Origin: Sphingomonas kyeonggiensis | Lineage (GTDB): Bacteria > Pseudomonadota > Alphaproteobacteria > Sphingomonadales > Sphingomonadaceae | Direction: 5' to 3' | DNA: 64,000 nt | Assembly (NCBI RefSeq): GCF_014196745.1 | Contig: NZ_JACIEH010000002.1 | Location: 558,383 to 622,382, forward strand | Shown: positions 37,837-46,901 of the stretch, in pieces | How positions within the stretch are numbered: the first letter of the stretch is position 1 | Layout of the letters: every line of letters begins with the position of its first letter | Translations under genes and position numbers: made by a program | Notes under the pieces: model-generated | The model's database searches: none | The model's input: the letters and a program-made list of their open reading frames with translations, nothing else | What the model was told of the DNA's origin: nothing

Positions 37837-39078
37837 TTGCGCCACGACACCAATCTCAGCACCGACCGCCAGACCTTCGTCACCCATCTCGAATGCTCGA
37901 TGACCGGAGAGCGCTATGAGGCGGACCAGCTGCACGGCCTGTCGCGCGTGGGACGGCCGCTGCTGGTGCGCTACGATCTCGAAGGCGTGAAGGCCGCGCT
38001 GCCGAGGGACGAACTCGCCCGCCGTCCCGCGGACCTGTGGAAGTATCGCGAGCTGCTGCCCGTCCGCCGGACGGAGAATATCGTCAGCCTCGGCGAGATC
38101 GCCACGCCGATCATCCCGCTCGATGCCGTGGCACGCGCGGCCGGCGCGAAGCATCTCTGGGTCAAGGACGAGGGGCGCCTGCCCACCGGCTCGTTCAAGG
38201 CGCGCGGGCTGGTCATGGCGATCGCCATGGCCAGGGAGCTGGGCGTCAAGACGATCGCGATGCCGACCAACGGCAATGCCGGCGCCGCCGCGGCCGCCTA
38301 TGCCAGTCGGGTCGGCATCGAGTCCGTCATCTTCTGCCCGGCGGACACGCCCGAGGTGAACGTCCGCGAGATCGCGGCGCAGGGCGCGCGCGTCTACCGG
38401 GTGAACGGCTTGATCGACGATTGCGGCAAGCTGGTGGGGCAGGGCGCGAAGGAACGCGGCTGGTTCGACCTCTCCACCCTCAAGGAGCCCTACCGGATCG
38501 AGGGCAAGAAGACGATGGGCCTGGAACTTGCCGAGCAGCTCGATTGGGAGCTGCCCGACGTGATCTTCTATCCCACCGGCGGGGGCACCGGGCTGATCGG
38601 CATGTGGAAGGCGTTCGCCGAGATGGAGGCGCTGGGCTGGATCGGTGCCAGGCGCCCGCGGATGATCGCGGTCCAGGCCGAGGGCTGCGCCCCGATGGTC
38701 CGTGCCTTCGAGGCGGGCGAGCGCCACGCGACCCGCTGGGAGGATGCGCACACGATCGCGATGGGCATCCGCGTGCCCCAGGCGGTCGGCGACTTCCTGA
38801 TCCTCGATGCGGTGCGCGAGAGCGGTGGCGTGGCGATGGCGGTGAGCGACGAGAGCATCGCCCGCGCGGTGGACGATGCCGCCCGGCAGGACGGGCTGCT
38901 GCTCTGCCCTGAAGGCGGCGCGACGCTCGCGGCCTGGCGCAAGGCGCTGGCCGAGGGGCTGGTCGCTCGGCACGAGAAGGTGGTGCTGTTCAACTGCGCG
39001 ACCGGGCTGAAATACCCGCTCGCCGACCAGTCCCGGTTCCTCGACAAGGACGGACCGGTGGATTTCGCGGCTCTCTAA
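37837..39078 (+). CDS. thrC: Threonine synthase-like PLP enzyme
   Basis: A 413-residue fold-type II PLP enzyme. The Schiff-base lysine is in LPTGSFKARGLVMA, the asparagine/serine loop is PTNGNAGAAAAAY, the phosphate loop PTGGGTGLIGMW, and the N-terminus THLECSMTGERYEADQLHG is typical of threonine synthases. It makes threonine and phosphate from O-phosphohomoserine. The start is a TTG at 37837 with GGAG 8 nt upstream; the first ATG would cut into the conserved N-terminus. Four bases after the serine hydrolase stop, so part of the receptor-hydrolase unit, and not beside hom or thrB. A related beta-replacing or deaminating activity cannot be excluded. Confidence 0.82.
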   Translation: MRHDTNLSTDRQTFVTHLECSMTGERYEADQLHGLSRVGRPLLVRYDLEGVKAALPRDELARRPADLWKYRELLPVRRTENIVSLGEIATPIIPLDAVARAAGAKHLWVKDEGRLPTGSFKARGLVMAIAMARELGVKTIAMPTNGNAGAAAAAYASRVGIESVIFCPADTPEVNVREIAAQGARVYRVNGLIDDCGKLVGQGAKERGWFDLSTLKEPYRIEGKKTMGLELAEQLDWELPDVIFYPTGGGTGLIGMWKAFAEMEALGWIGARRPRMIAVQAEGCAPMVRAFEAGERHATRWEDAHTIAMGIRVPQAVGDFLILDAVRESGGVAMAVSDESIARAVDDAARQDGLLLCPEGGATLAAWRKALAEGLVARHEKVVLFNCATGLKYPLADQSRFLDKDGPVDFAAL

Positions 39079-39225
39079 ATTCCTCCCCGAGCTTTGTCCG
39101 GGGAGGGGGACCGCCGCCGACGGCGGTGGCGGAGGGGCCGGCGCAACGCGCCGGTGCCCGGCACGCCCCTCCACCATTCGCTTTGCGAATGGTCCCCCTC
39201 CCCCAGGCAAGCTGGGGGAGGAATT
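39078..39225. repeat. Palindromic repeat, family C copy 1
   Basis: Nested palindrome bounded by AATTCCTCCCC and GGGGGAGGAATT. Internal blocks in order: a small hairpin, GGAGGGGGACC, a hairpin, GGAGGGGC, a GC-rich hairpin, CCCCTCC, a hairpin, and GGTCCCCCTCCCC. It starts on the last base of the threonine-synthase stop codon and its end supplies two bases of the AlkB stop codon. Confidence 0.88.
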
Positions 39226-39793
39226 AGGAGGCCAAGCTCCGGAACGTCACCGACCAGCGCGCCGCATCCATTGGCGTGATGCTGTGTTCCCATGCATGCC
39301 GTGCCTCGCCGGAAAGGTGGTAGGCTCCGCGCGGCTCCAGCGGTAGCTCGGCCCGGTCGAACTTCCCGTCCGCCCGTCGCCTGCGAAGCCGCAGCACTGC
39401 CGGGGCGCCCAGCGACACGCCGACGACATGCTCGAACACCGGCCGGTCCCGGTGCCAGCCGATGCCGGCACCCGGATCGTACCGGATCACCAATGCCTGG
39501 ACGAGCGCCTCCGCCGCCAGCCCGGCGAATTCCGCCGCTCTTTCGCGCAGCGGCAGCAGCCAGTCCGGAAGCGCCTCCACTTGCGCGAAACTTGAATCGG
39601 TGAAGTCGTAGCGCCAGCCGAAGCTGCGCGTCAGCCGCTTCCCCTCCCATTGCTGAAATCGGAACGGCTCCAGCCCGGCTATGTCGATGGCCCGAATCAG
39701 CTCGGCTTCTTCCATAGGCGAAATGATATTCTTGGCCTGTTCGATTCCGGGCGGAACGGCCTTTTCGAAAAGTATGGGAAACAGTGTGGACAC
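39224..39793 (-). CDS. AlkB-like 2-oxoglutarate/Fe(II) DNA-repair dioxygenase
   Basis: A 189-residue oxidative dealkylase. The iron-binding HxD is in GIGWHRDRPVFEHV, the second histidine in SGEARHAWEHSI, and the 2-oxoglutarate-binding arginine in RWSVTFRSL; the nucleotide-lid region GWRYDF is also typical. It repairs methylated bases such as 1-methyladenine and 3-methylcytosine. Its stop codon is partly made by a family C repeat. Divergent from an ArsR-type regulator with a 140-bp gap. Confidence 0.92.
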   Translation of the reverse strand: MSTLFPILFEKAVPPGIEQAKNIISPMEEAELIRAIDIAGLEPFRFQQWEGKRLTRSFGWRYDFTDSSFAQVEALPDWLLPLRERAAEFAGLAAEALVQALVIRYDPGAGIGWHRDRPVFEHVVGVSLGAPAVLRLRRRRADGKFDRAELPLEPRGAYHLSGEARHAWEHSITPMDAARWSVTFRSLAS

Positions 39794-39933
39794 GCCCCGG
39801 ATATGGGAATGCCATCTATTCCCTTCCAGTCTAGGAAGACTTCACATTCGAATGGAATTCCTATGTCTTTCCCGCGAGATAGCGGTTGCAACCAGAGGCG
39901 TCCCTCCCTAGCTGTCCGCCCGTGAAGAATGAA

Positions 39934-40257
39934 ATGATTGCAGTAGTCGATCGTGCCTCCGCGTTCCTGAAGGCACTATCGGGTCGAAGCCGTTTTCTGC
40001 TGTTGTGCCACCTTCTCGATGGCGAGAAGTCGGTGGGCGAGCTCGCGCGCCTTACCGAGGCACGTGACACCGCCGTGTCGCAGCAGCTTGCCCTGCTCCG
40101 CCGCGAAGGGATGGTCGCCGCACGCCGCGACGGCCAGATGATCTTCTATACGCTGGCGAGCGAAGAGGCGCGCCAGATGCTCGAGGCGATGTACGACCTG
40201 TTCTACAAGCAGGACGCGGCCGAGGTGCAGCAGGTTCAGGAAGCCATCCCGGCGTAA
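39934..40257 (+). CDS. ArsR/SmtB-family transcriptional regulator
   Basis: A 107-residue winged-helix protein (SVGELARLTEARDTAVSQQL recognition region, wing at MVAARRDGQMIFYTL). It has the layout of ArsR regulators but none of the usual metal ligands: the alpha-3 CxC-type site reads LARLTEAR, and there is only one cysteine (C25). The redox-sensing two-cysteine form is therefore also excluded. The ATG at 39934 with GAAGAATGAA upstream is preferred over a GTG at 39922 or a TTG at 39886. Its 3' end overlaps pfkB by 22 bp in convergent orientation. Ligand unknown. Confidence 0.88.
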   Translation: MIAVVDRASAFLKALSGRSRFLLLCHLLDGEKSVGELARLTEARDTAVSQQLALLRREGMVAARRDGQMIFYTLASEEARQMLEAMYDLFYKQDAAEVQQVQEAIPA

Positions 40258-41159
40258 AGCCGTTCGACGTCCTCCCGGTCCACCAGTTCGGTCGCGGGAG
40301 TCATCAGCGTCGCCGCGCTGGCGGCGATGCCGTAGCGCAGCGCATCCTCGATCCCCTTGCCCTGCGAAGCGGCGAGGGTGATCGCGGCCACCATCGAGTC
40401 GCCGGCACCCACCGTGCCCTTGGCTTCCACTGGCACCGCCGCCACGCGCAATTCCTTGTCCTTGCCGACCAGCAGCGCCCCGCGCTCCGCGAGCGAGACC
40501 ACCACCCATTCGGCAAAGCCGCGATCGCGCAATTCCTTCGCCGCCGCGGCTTCGTCCGCCTCGCCGGCGATCTCGCGGCCGAGCAGGTCGGCGGCTTCGC
40601 GCAGGCTCGGCTTGATCAGCCAGGCACCCGCGCCCTCGCAGGCGGCGAGCGCCGGCCCCGAGGTATCGATCACCAGCTTCGCCCCGGCGGCGTGGCAACG
40701 CTCCGCGATCCGCTTGAGGATCGCCGGATCGCAACCCGGCGGCAGGCTGCCGCTCACCACGATGTGGCTGACCTCCACTATTCCGAACAGCGCATCGACC
40801 AGTGCCGTCAGTTCGTCGTCATGCAGCTCGGGCCCGGGCAGCACGAAGCGATACTGGTCGCCTGGCCGATCCTCGTCGACGGTGAAGCTCTCGCGCACCG
40901 CACCGGCGATCGGCACCGGCAGGATCGGTATCTTCTTGTCCTCGAGCAGCTTGACGATCATCCCGCCCGCCGGCCCGCCATTGGGGAACACCGCCGTCGC
41001 CATGCCACCGAGATGCGTCACCACCCGCGCCACGTTGATCCCGCCGCCGCCCGGATCGAAGCGCGGATCCGAGCAGCGCAGCTTGTGGTGGGGGCGAACC
41101 TTCTCGGTGCAGGTCGTCACGTCGAGCGCCGGGTTGAGCGTCAGCGTGGCGATCGCCAT
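40236..41159 (-). CDS. pfkB: PfkB-type 6-phosphofructokinase II
   Basis: A 307-residue ribokinase-family enzyme that phosphorylates fructose-6-phosphate (or tagatose-6-phosphate) using ATP. It tracks E. coli PfkB closely: TLTLNPALDVTT, KLRCSDPRFDPGGGGINVAR, VVSGSLPPGCDP, WLIKPSLREAADLL, and the catalytic KGTVGAGDSMVAAITLAAS, split here as GTVGAGDSMVAAIT. Downstream of the P-loop kinase gene with a 1-nt overlap. Its placement ahead of the xylan locus suggests a general sugar-catabolic role. Confidence 0.92.
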   Translation of the reverse strand: MAIATLTLNPALDVTTCTEKVRPHHKLRCSDPRFDPGGGGINVARVVTHLGGMATAVFPNGGPAGGMIVKLLEDKKIPILPVPIAGAVRESFTVDEDRPGDQYRFVLPGPELHDDELTALVDALFGIVEVSHIVVSGSLPPGCDPAILKRIAERCHAAGAKLVIDTSGPALAACEGAGAWLIKPSLREAADLLGREIAGEADEAAAAKELRDRGFAEWVVVSLAERGALLVGKDKELRVAAVPVEAKGTVGAGDSMVAAITLAASQGKGIEDALRYGIAASAATLMTPATELVDREDVERLYAGMAS

Positions 41160-42160
41160 CAGCGCGCGCGATCCAGCGCGGCACGCGCGGCGGCGACGAT
41201 CAGCTCCTGCGGGCGGTTCACCCGGATGCGGTGCCAGTGGATCTCGCCGACCGAGCGGCGCGACTGCTCACGCACGACCTTCTCGGTCGCGTCCGACGCG
41301 TCGTTCTCGCGCGCCTTCACTCGGGCGATGCGATCCTTTTCCGGCGCTTCCAGCCAGATGCCGGTGAAGCTCGCCCGGTAGCGATCGGCCAGCGCCTCCA
41401 CCACGTCGCGCTCGCTGCGCGCCATGAACACCGCGTCGAGGATCACGCTGTTGCCGCAGGCCAGGTGATCGTCGGCCGATTCGAACACTGCCTCATAGGT
41501 TTCGTCGTCATTGCGACGGGTATAATGCCTGGGCGGCAGCCGGGTTTCCGGGTTCACTCCTGCAAGGCGTTTCCGGAACACGTCGGAGCGCAGCACCCGC
41601 GCGCCGGGCAGGCGGCCGATCCGGCTGCCCAGCAGCCGTGCCAGCGTCGACTTGCCGGTGCCCGACAGCCCTCCGATCACCACCAGCCGTGGCCTGGCCG
41701 GGGCGAGCAGGCTCTCGGCCAGATCGGAATCCCCCTCGGCGCTCGCGCGCAGCGAAAGGTAGAGCGGCAGCAGCGCCCAGCCGGTCGCCCCCTGCGGGGC
41801 GATGTCGAGATAGCGGTTGGCCAGCGTGTTCGCCTCGCCAGCCATGCCGCCGCGCATCACGTCGAGCACGGGGCGGGCAAGGTCGTAGAGCAGGTCCATT
41901 GGCTCGCCCATCACCGCGCGGACGCGGCCGGCGGCGATGCGGCGGGCGATCGAGTCCTGGTGCGCGGCAAGCTCGGCCCGCTGCGCCTCGCTGGTCGCGG
42001 CGAGGGCAAGCGTCTTGCGGAAGGCGGCACCGTCGCCCTTGGGCGCGGCGACGTGGCCTGCGGCGATGCGGTCGGCAAGGGCGTGCAGCTGGCCCGTATC
42101 AAGGTCGCCGGACAACAGCGCCTCGAAGCTCGGTTCCTGGCTCGCGGCTGCCGCCGCCAT
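41159..42160 (-). CDS. P-loop kinase with truncated aminoglycoside-phosphotransferase-like N-domain
   Basis: A 333-residue protein. The C-terminal half (about 155-325) is an AAA/zeta-type nucleotide kinase with Walker A GLSGTGKSTLARLLG. The N-terminal half retains only the tail of the APH-like domain seen in COG2187 proteins (PMDLLYDLARPVLDVM, EANTLANRYLDIAP). Full-length relatives have about 500 residues, so roughly the first 170 are missing and the phosphotransferase active site is absent. The frame is intact, so this is a shortened family form and not a recent break. The substrate is unknown; it is coupled to pfkB. Confidence 0.78.
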   Translation of the reverse strand: MAAAAASQEPSFEALLSGDLDTGQLHALADRIAAGHVAAPKGDGAAFRKTLALAATSEAQRAELAAHQDSIARRIAAGRVRAVMGEPMDLLYDLARPVLDVMRGGMAGEANTLANRYLDIAPQGATGWALLPLYLSLRASAEGDSDLAESLLAPARPRLVVIGGLSGTGKSTLARLLGSRIGRLPGARVLRSDVFRKRLAGVNPETRLPPRHYTRRNDDETYEAVFESADDHLACGNSVILDAVFMARSERDVVEALADRYRASFTGIWLEAPEKDRIARVKARENDASDATEKVVREQSRRSVGEIHWHRIRVNRPQELIVAAARAALDRAR

Positions 42161-42236
42161 CGTTCCACTCCCGCAATTAGGTCCGTCGAATCAGCCCCTA
42201 GCACGAGTTTTCTGAACGATCTTGGACAAGATCGAC

Positions 42237-43376
42237 TTATCGCGCCGGGGCACCCGCAAAGGCATCCCGGATCACGCCGTACAGTGCCTTTGGCTGGTAC
42301 AGGTCATTATAGGGCGTGGCGCGCTGCAGGGTCTTGTCCTTGCGCGGCTTGAAGCCGTTCAGCCAGGTGAAGCGGTCGCACATGCCCCAGGCCAGCACGT
42401 CCCTGAGCTGCGGATAGGAGACCATGATCTCCAGATAGGCCGCTGCATAATTGGCGACGATCCCGTCGCGCAGCTTGGCGTCGGTCGGCAGCAGATGGTC
42501 GTCCACGTCGAACTCGGTGATCGCCAACTTGTAGCCCATCTGCGTGGCGGTATCGAGGAAGGTCCGCCACGGCTTTTCCTGCCGGCTCACCAGCGCCCCC
42601 ACCGTGCCGTCGCCGGTCAGCCCGATATGCGATTGCACGCCCAGCGTGTCGCAGGGCACGCCGCGCTTGCGGAACCCCTCGAGCAGCTTGAGCACGCCGT
42701 AGCGATGCCCCTCATTGCCCGGCTCCCAGCTCATATAGTCGTTGTAGACCAGCTCGACGCCCGGGGCGTGCTCGCGGGCGGTGTGATAGGCGAAGTCCAG
42801 CATCGCCTCGGTCCCGCCGAACGCCTTGGACAGCGACGAAGTGCGCAGCGCGCCCGTGCCTTCCTCCACCGTCTCGTTGACCACGTCGAAGCTCACGATC
42901 CGGTTGCCATAGAGCTTGCAGAGCGTGCGGATATGCGTGCCGAGGATCTTCTCGGCTTCCTTCACCGGGCTGGCGCCGAAATCATGGTCGTTCAGCCATT
43001 TCGGGAAATATTGCGTCTTGTGCCACAGCAGGGTGTGGCCGCGCATCGCCATGCCGTTGGCCTCGGCATAGTCGAGCATGTCGGAGAAATGATCGAGGTT
43101 GAAGGTCTTGGCGTCGGGCCGGATCGCCTGCCATTTGAACTCGTTCTCGGGCACCAGCACGCCGCAGTCGCGCTTGAGCAGTTCGGCGTACTTCGGATTG
43201 GTGAAGGAGCCGCGGTCGGCGCCCGGAGGACCCCAGGCGAGGCACGAGCCGAAGCGCATGCCCCTGGCTTTCGCCACGACGTTCAGCCCCTCGGCTGCCT
43301 GGGCGATCGAAGGAAAGGGCAGGGCGGCCATCGCGGCTCCTGCGCCCAGCAATCCACGGCGCGTAATCTCGGTCAT
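42237..43376 (-). CDS. GH10 endo-1,4-beta-xylanase
   Basis: A 379-residue secreted xylanase. The N-terminus has a Tat-type signal (TRRGLLGAGAAMAALPFPSIAQA). The GH10 barrel carries substrate-binding KWQAIRP, GHTLLWHKTQ, acid/base E168 in DVVNETV and nucleophile E288 in AITEFDVDD. It cuts xylan or xylo-oligosaccharides internally. The ATG at 43376 has GGAGAG upstream; a TTG two codons earlier is in frame. 18 bp downstream of manD and presumably under the same operator. Confidence 0.95.
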   Translation of the reverse strand: MTEITRRGLLGAGAAMAALPFPSIAQAAEGLNVVAKARGMRFGSCLAWGPPGADRGSFTNPKYAELLKRDCGVLVPENEFKWQAIRPDAKTFNLDHFSDMLDYAEANGMAMRGHTLLWHKTQYFPKWLNDHDFGASPVKEAEKILGTHIRTLCKLYGNRIVSFDVVNETVEEGTGALRTSSLSKAFGGTEAMLDFAYHTAREHAPGVELVYNDYMSWEPGNEGHRYGVLKLLEGFRKRGVPCDTLGVQSHIGLTGDGTVGALVSRQEKPWRTFLDTATQMGYKLAITEFDVDDHLLPTDAKLRDGIVANYAAAYLEIMVSYPQLRDVLAWGMCDRFTWLNGFKPRKDKTLQRATPYNDLYQPKALYGVIRDAFAGAPAR

Positions 43377-43394
43377 CCGCAAGCCTCTCCCCGC

Positions 43395-44606
43395 TTACCA
43401 GTTGAACAAAGTTCCGTCCTCGAGCCGTGCGACGGGGAGATAGGCGCGCTTATATTCGTATTTCGCCGCCAGTGCCTCGTCGATCTCGACGCCCAGCCCG
43501 GGCGCGTCGCCCGGATGCATCATCCCGTCCTTGAAGGAATAGGCGTGCGGGAAGACTTCGTCGGTCTTCGCCGTGTGCGGCATCAACTCCTGGATGCCGA
43601 AATTGGGCACCGACAGGCCGAAGTGCAGCGCCGCGGCCATGCACACCGGCGACAGGTCGGTCGCGCCGTGGCAGCCGGTGCGCACCTGGTACAGGTCCGC
43701 GAAGGACGCGATCCGGCGCATGTGCGTGATCCCGCCCGCATGCACCATCGTCGCGCGGACATAGTCGATCAGCTGTTCCTCGATCAGCTGCTTGCAGTCC
43801 CAGATCGTGTTGAAGATCTCGCCCACCGCCAGCGGGGTGGTGGTGTGCTGGCGGATCAGGCGGAAGCCGGCCTGGTTCTCCGCCGGCGTCGCATCCTCCA
43901 TCCAGAACAGGCGGTACGGCTCCAGCTCCTTGCCCAGCCGGCCTGCCTCGATCGGGGTCAGCCGGTGATGGACGTCGTGGAGCAGGTGCACGTCCCAGCC
44001 CAGCACTTCACGCGCCTTGTCGAACAGCGGCGCCACCGAGCGGAGATACTTCTCTGTAGACCACAGGCTCTCGGTCGGCAGCGCACCGTCGGCCGGCTCG
44101 TAGCGCTGGCCCGGCTTGGCGACGCCGTAGGTCGATTTGAGTCCCGGCACGCCCGCCTGGAGACGCACGGCCTTGTAGCCTTGCTCGACGTGGCGGATGG
44201 CTTCCTCGATCGTCTCCTCGATCGTCGCGCCGTTCGCATGGCCATAGACCATGCAGCCCTCACGGCTCGCGCCGCCGAGCAGCTGATAGAGCGGCAGGCC
44301 CGCCACCTTGGCCTTGATGTCCCACAGCGCCATGTCGACCGCGGCGATCGAGCACATGGTCACCGGGCCGCGCCGCCAATAGGCGCCCTTGTAGAGATAC
44401 TGCCAGATGTCCTCGATCCGGTGCGCGTCGCGCCCGATCAGGCAGGGGATGACGTGATCCTGGAGATAGCTGACCACCGCCATCTCGCGCCCGTTCAGCG
44501 TGGCGTCGCCGATGCCGGTAATACCGTCCGCCGTCTCGATCTTGAGCGTCACGAAGTTGCGGTCGGGGCAGGTAACGATCACGCGCGCGGATACGATCTC
44601 GGCCAT
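43395..44606 (-). CDS. manD: D-mannonate dehydratase (enolase superfamily)
   Basis: A 403-residue enolase-superfamily enzyme of the mannonate dehydratase subgroup, dehydrating D-mannonate to 2-keto-3-deoxygluconate in glucuronate catabolism. Metal ligands fall in [26 protein letters not shown] and [13 protein letters not shown]; the conserved [13 protein letters not shown] and [13 protein letters not shown] are present. Length and sequence closely fit the high-efficiency Novosphingobium-type enzymes as I remember them. First gene of the manD-xylanase unit, divergent from the GH67 gene across an operator. Confidence 0.95.
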   Translation of the reverse strand: MAEIVSARVIVTCPDRNFVTLKIETADGITGIGDATLNGREMAVVSYLQDHVIPCLIGRDAHRIEDIWQYLYKGAYWRRGPVTMCSIAAVDMALWDIKAKVAGLPLYQLLGGASREGCMVYGHANGATIEETIEEAIRHVEQGYKAVRLQAGVPGLKSTYGVAKPGQRYEPADGALPTESLWSTEKYLRSVAPLFDKAREVLGWDVHLLHDVHHRLTPIEAGRLGKELEPYRLFWMEDATPAENQAGFRLIRQHTTTPLAVGEIFNTIWDCKQLIEEQLIDYVRATMVHAGGITHMRRIASFADLYQVRTGCHGATDLSPVCMAAALHFGLSVPNFGIQELMPHTAKTDEVFPHAYSFKDGMMHPGDAPGLGVEIDEALAAKYEYKRAYLPVARLEDGTLFNW

Positions 44607-44661
44607 GAAGTCTCTGCTTCCCCATCCTGTTCCGGCGCATCGCTCGGCGCGCTTCTGTCCT

Positions 44662-44675
44662 TGGTAGCGCTACCA
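44662..44675. promoter_or_regulatory. LacI-type operator, xylan regulon site 1
   Basis: A perfect 14-bp palindrome TGGTAGCGCTACCA between divergent manD and aguA. It has the central CG step and symmetry of LacI-family operators and resembles the site I recall for Caulobacter XylR. Similar sites at 51555 and 63874 mark other xylan genes. Confidence 0.8.
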
Positions 44676-44736
44676 TTGTTGCCCTGTTACAAGCTTGTCA
44701 ACGGCGGCGTATGACCGTTTGCAGGTAGGAAGAGCG

Positions 44737-46887
44737 ATGCTTCGGAAATTGCTGACTATTTTGTCTGCGTTTATGTGTTTCGGCCTTGCGAATCAAGCGC
44801 ATGCCGAGGACGGATACGACCTCTGGCTGCGCTATCAGCCGCTCGAATCCGCGGCGAAAGCGCGCGTTGCGCCGGCGGTTCGCTACTTTGTCGCTTCCAC
44901 GGATCGCCCGATCATCGCCGCGGCAGCGGACGAGCTGAAGCGCGGGCTGGCCGGGATGATCGGCGCTGCGCCGAGCCAGCGCGAGAAGATCGACCAGGCT
45001 GGCGGTATCCTGATCTCCACGGATGAGGTGGCCTTCGAAGTCGCCGGTCGTCCGTCGGGTCTGGGCGATGAAGGCTATGCGATCCGCACCCGGAACGTAT
45101 CGGGCAAGCCCACGATCTTCATCGTCGCGCACAGCGATGTCGGTGTGCTCTACGGCGTCTTCCGCTTCCTCAGGCTGCTCCAGACCGGCCAGTCGATCGA
45201 CAATCTCGACATCATCGATGCGCCCAAGCTCAAGGTCCGCGTCCTCAACCATTGGGACAATCTCGATCGCCATGTCGAGCGGGGCTATGCCGGCCTGTCG
45301 ATCTGGGATTGGCAGAAGTTGCCGCTCCACAAGGACCCACGCTATGTCGACTATGCTCGCGCCAATGCCTCGATCGGCATCAACGGCACGGTGCTGACCA
45401 ACGTCAACGCCAATGCCGATATCCTGCGCCCCGACTATCTCCAGAAGGTGAAGGCGCTGGCGGAGGTCTTCCGGCCCTATGGCATCAAGGTCTATCTCAC
45501 CGCGCGTTTCTCGGCGCCGATCGAACTGGGCGGACTGAAGACCGCCGATCCGCTCGACCCTGCGGTTCAGGCCTGGTGGAAGGCCAAGATCGACGAGATC
45601 TACACGGTGATCCCCGATTTCGGCGGCTTGCTGGTCAAGGCCAATTCGGAAGGCCAGCCCGGCCCGGCCGATTACAAGCGCACCCATGCCGAGGGCGCCA
45701 ACATGATGGCCGATGCGCTCGCCCCGCATCACGGCATCCTGATGTGGCGCGCCTTCGTCTATGCTGCCGAGAATGCCGAGGACCGGCACAAACAGGCCTA
45801 TACCGAGTTCCAGCCGCTCGACGGCGAGTTCCGCGACAATGTCCTGGTCCAGGTCAAGAACGGCGCGATCGATTTCCAGCCGCGCGAGCCCTTTCATCCA
45901 CTGTTCGGCGCGATGCCCCGGACGCCGCTGATGATGGAATTCCAGATCACCAAGGAATATCTCGGCTTCGCTACCCACCTCGCCTATCTCGGCACGATGT
46001 GGGAGGAAGCGCTGCAGAGCGATACCTTCCGCCCCGCCAGGGGCAGCACCGTTGCCAAGGTGATCGAGACGCCGATCGATGCCGGTGCCGCCACCGGCAT
46101 GGCCGGGGTCGCCAATATCGGCAGCGACCGCAACTGGTCGGGCTCGCAGTTCGACCAGGCCAACTGGTACGCCTTTGGCCGTTTCGCCTGGGATCCGGAT
46201 GCGAAGGCTGGGCCGATCGCGCGCGACTGGGCGCGGATGACCTGGGGCAATGATCCGGCGGTGGTCGAGCCGGTGGTCGGCATGATGATGGGCTCGCGCG
46301 AGGCGGTGGTCGACTACATGACGCCGCTCGGTCTCGGCCATCTGATGGCGACCGGGCATCACTATGGTCCGGGACCCTGGGTTTCCGACCTCGCCCGCCC
46401 CGAATGGAACCCGGTCTATTACCACAAGGCCGATGCTGCCGGCATCGGCTTCGACCGGACCGCCAGGGGCAGCGACGCGCTCGGGCAATATGCTCCCGAG
46501 GTCGTGGAGGCCTGGGGCAATCCAGAGACCATCCCCGAGAAGCTGCTGCTCTGGTTCCATCACGTGCCCTGGGACTATCGCACCAAATCCGGCCGCATCC
46601 TGTGGGACGAGCTCGTAACCCGCTACGACGCCGGCGTCGGCGCGGTTGGCAAGATGCAGGCCGACTGGGATGGTCTGCGCGGCAAGGTCGATACGGCACG
46701 CTGGGCCGAGGTACGCGATTTCCTGGCGATCCAGCACCAGGAAGCGACCTGGTGGCGCGATGCCTCGATCGCCTATTTCCAGTCGATCTCGAAGCGCCCG
46801 CTGCCAGCGGGCCACAAGCCGCCCGCGCACGACCTGGAATATTACAAGGCGATCACCAATCCCTACGCCCCGGGCCAGGCGAAGTGA
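44737..46887 (+). CDS. aguA: GH67 alpha-glucuronidase
   Basis: A 716-residue exported enzyme (signal peptide about 1-23, ending ANQAHA) that removes 4-O-methylglucuronic acid from the ends of xylo-oligosaccharides. Family blocks are RVLNHWDNLDRHVERGYAG, GINGTVLTNVNANADIL, the catalytic region LLVKANSEGQPGPADY, and the late YAFGRFAWDPDA and WFHHVPWDY. The product feeds the manD pathway encoded divergently. The ATG at 44737 has GTAGGAAGA upstream. Confidence 0.96.
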   Translation: MLRKLLTILSAFMCFGLANQAHAEDGYDLWLRYQPLESAAKARVAPAVRYFVASTDRPIIAAAADELKRGLAGMIGAAPSQREKIDQAGGILISTDEVAFEVAGRPSGLGDEGYAIRTRNVSGKPTIFIVAHSDVGVLYGVFRFLRLLQTGQSIDNLDIIDAPKLKVRVLNHWDNLDRHVERGYAGLSIWDWQKLPLHKDPRYVDYARANASIGINGTVLTNVNANADILRPDYLQKVKALAEVFRPYGIKVYLTARFSAPIELGGLKTADPLDPAVQAWWKAKIDEIYTVIPDFGGLLVKANSEGQPGPADYKRTHAEGANMMADALAPHHGILMWRAFVYAAENAEDRHKQAYTEFQPLDGEFRDNVLVQVKNGAIDFQPREPFHPLFGAMPRTPLMMEFQITKEYLGFATHLAYLGTMWEEALQSDTFRPARGSTVAKVIETPIDAGAATGMAGVANIGSDRNWSGSQFDQANWYAFGRFAWDPDAKAGPIARDWARMTWGNDPAVVEPVVGMMMGSREAVVDYMTPLGLGHLMATGHHYGPGPWVSDLARPEWNPVYYHKADAAGIGFDRTARGSDALGQYAPEVVEAWGNPETIPEKLLLWFHHVPWDYRTKSGRILWDELVTRYDAGVGAVGKMQADWDGLRGKVDTARWAEVRDFLAIQHQEATWWRDASIAYFQSISKRPLPAGHKPPAHDLEYYKAITNPYAPGQAK

Positions 46888-46901
46888 CCTTCGCCCCAAT
46901 T

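Noticed and set aside
42217..42234. CGATCTTG-GA-CAAGATCG palindrome as xylanase terminator
   Set aside because: The stem is perfect, but only 8 bp with a 2-nt loop and no T tract on the minus strand; too weak to call.
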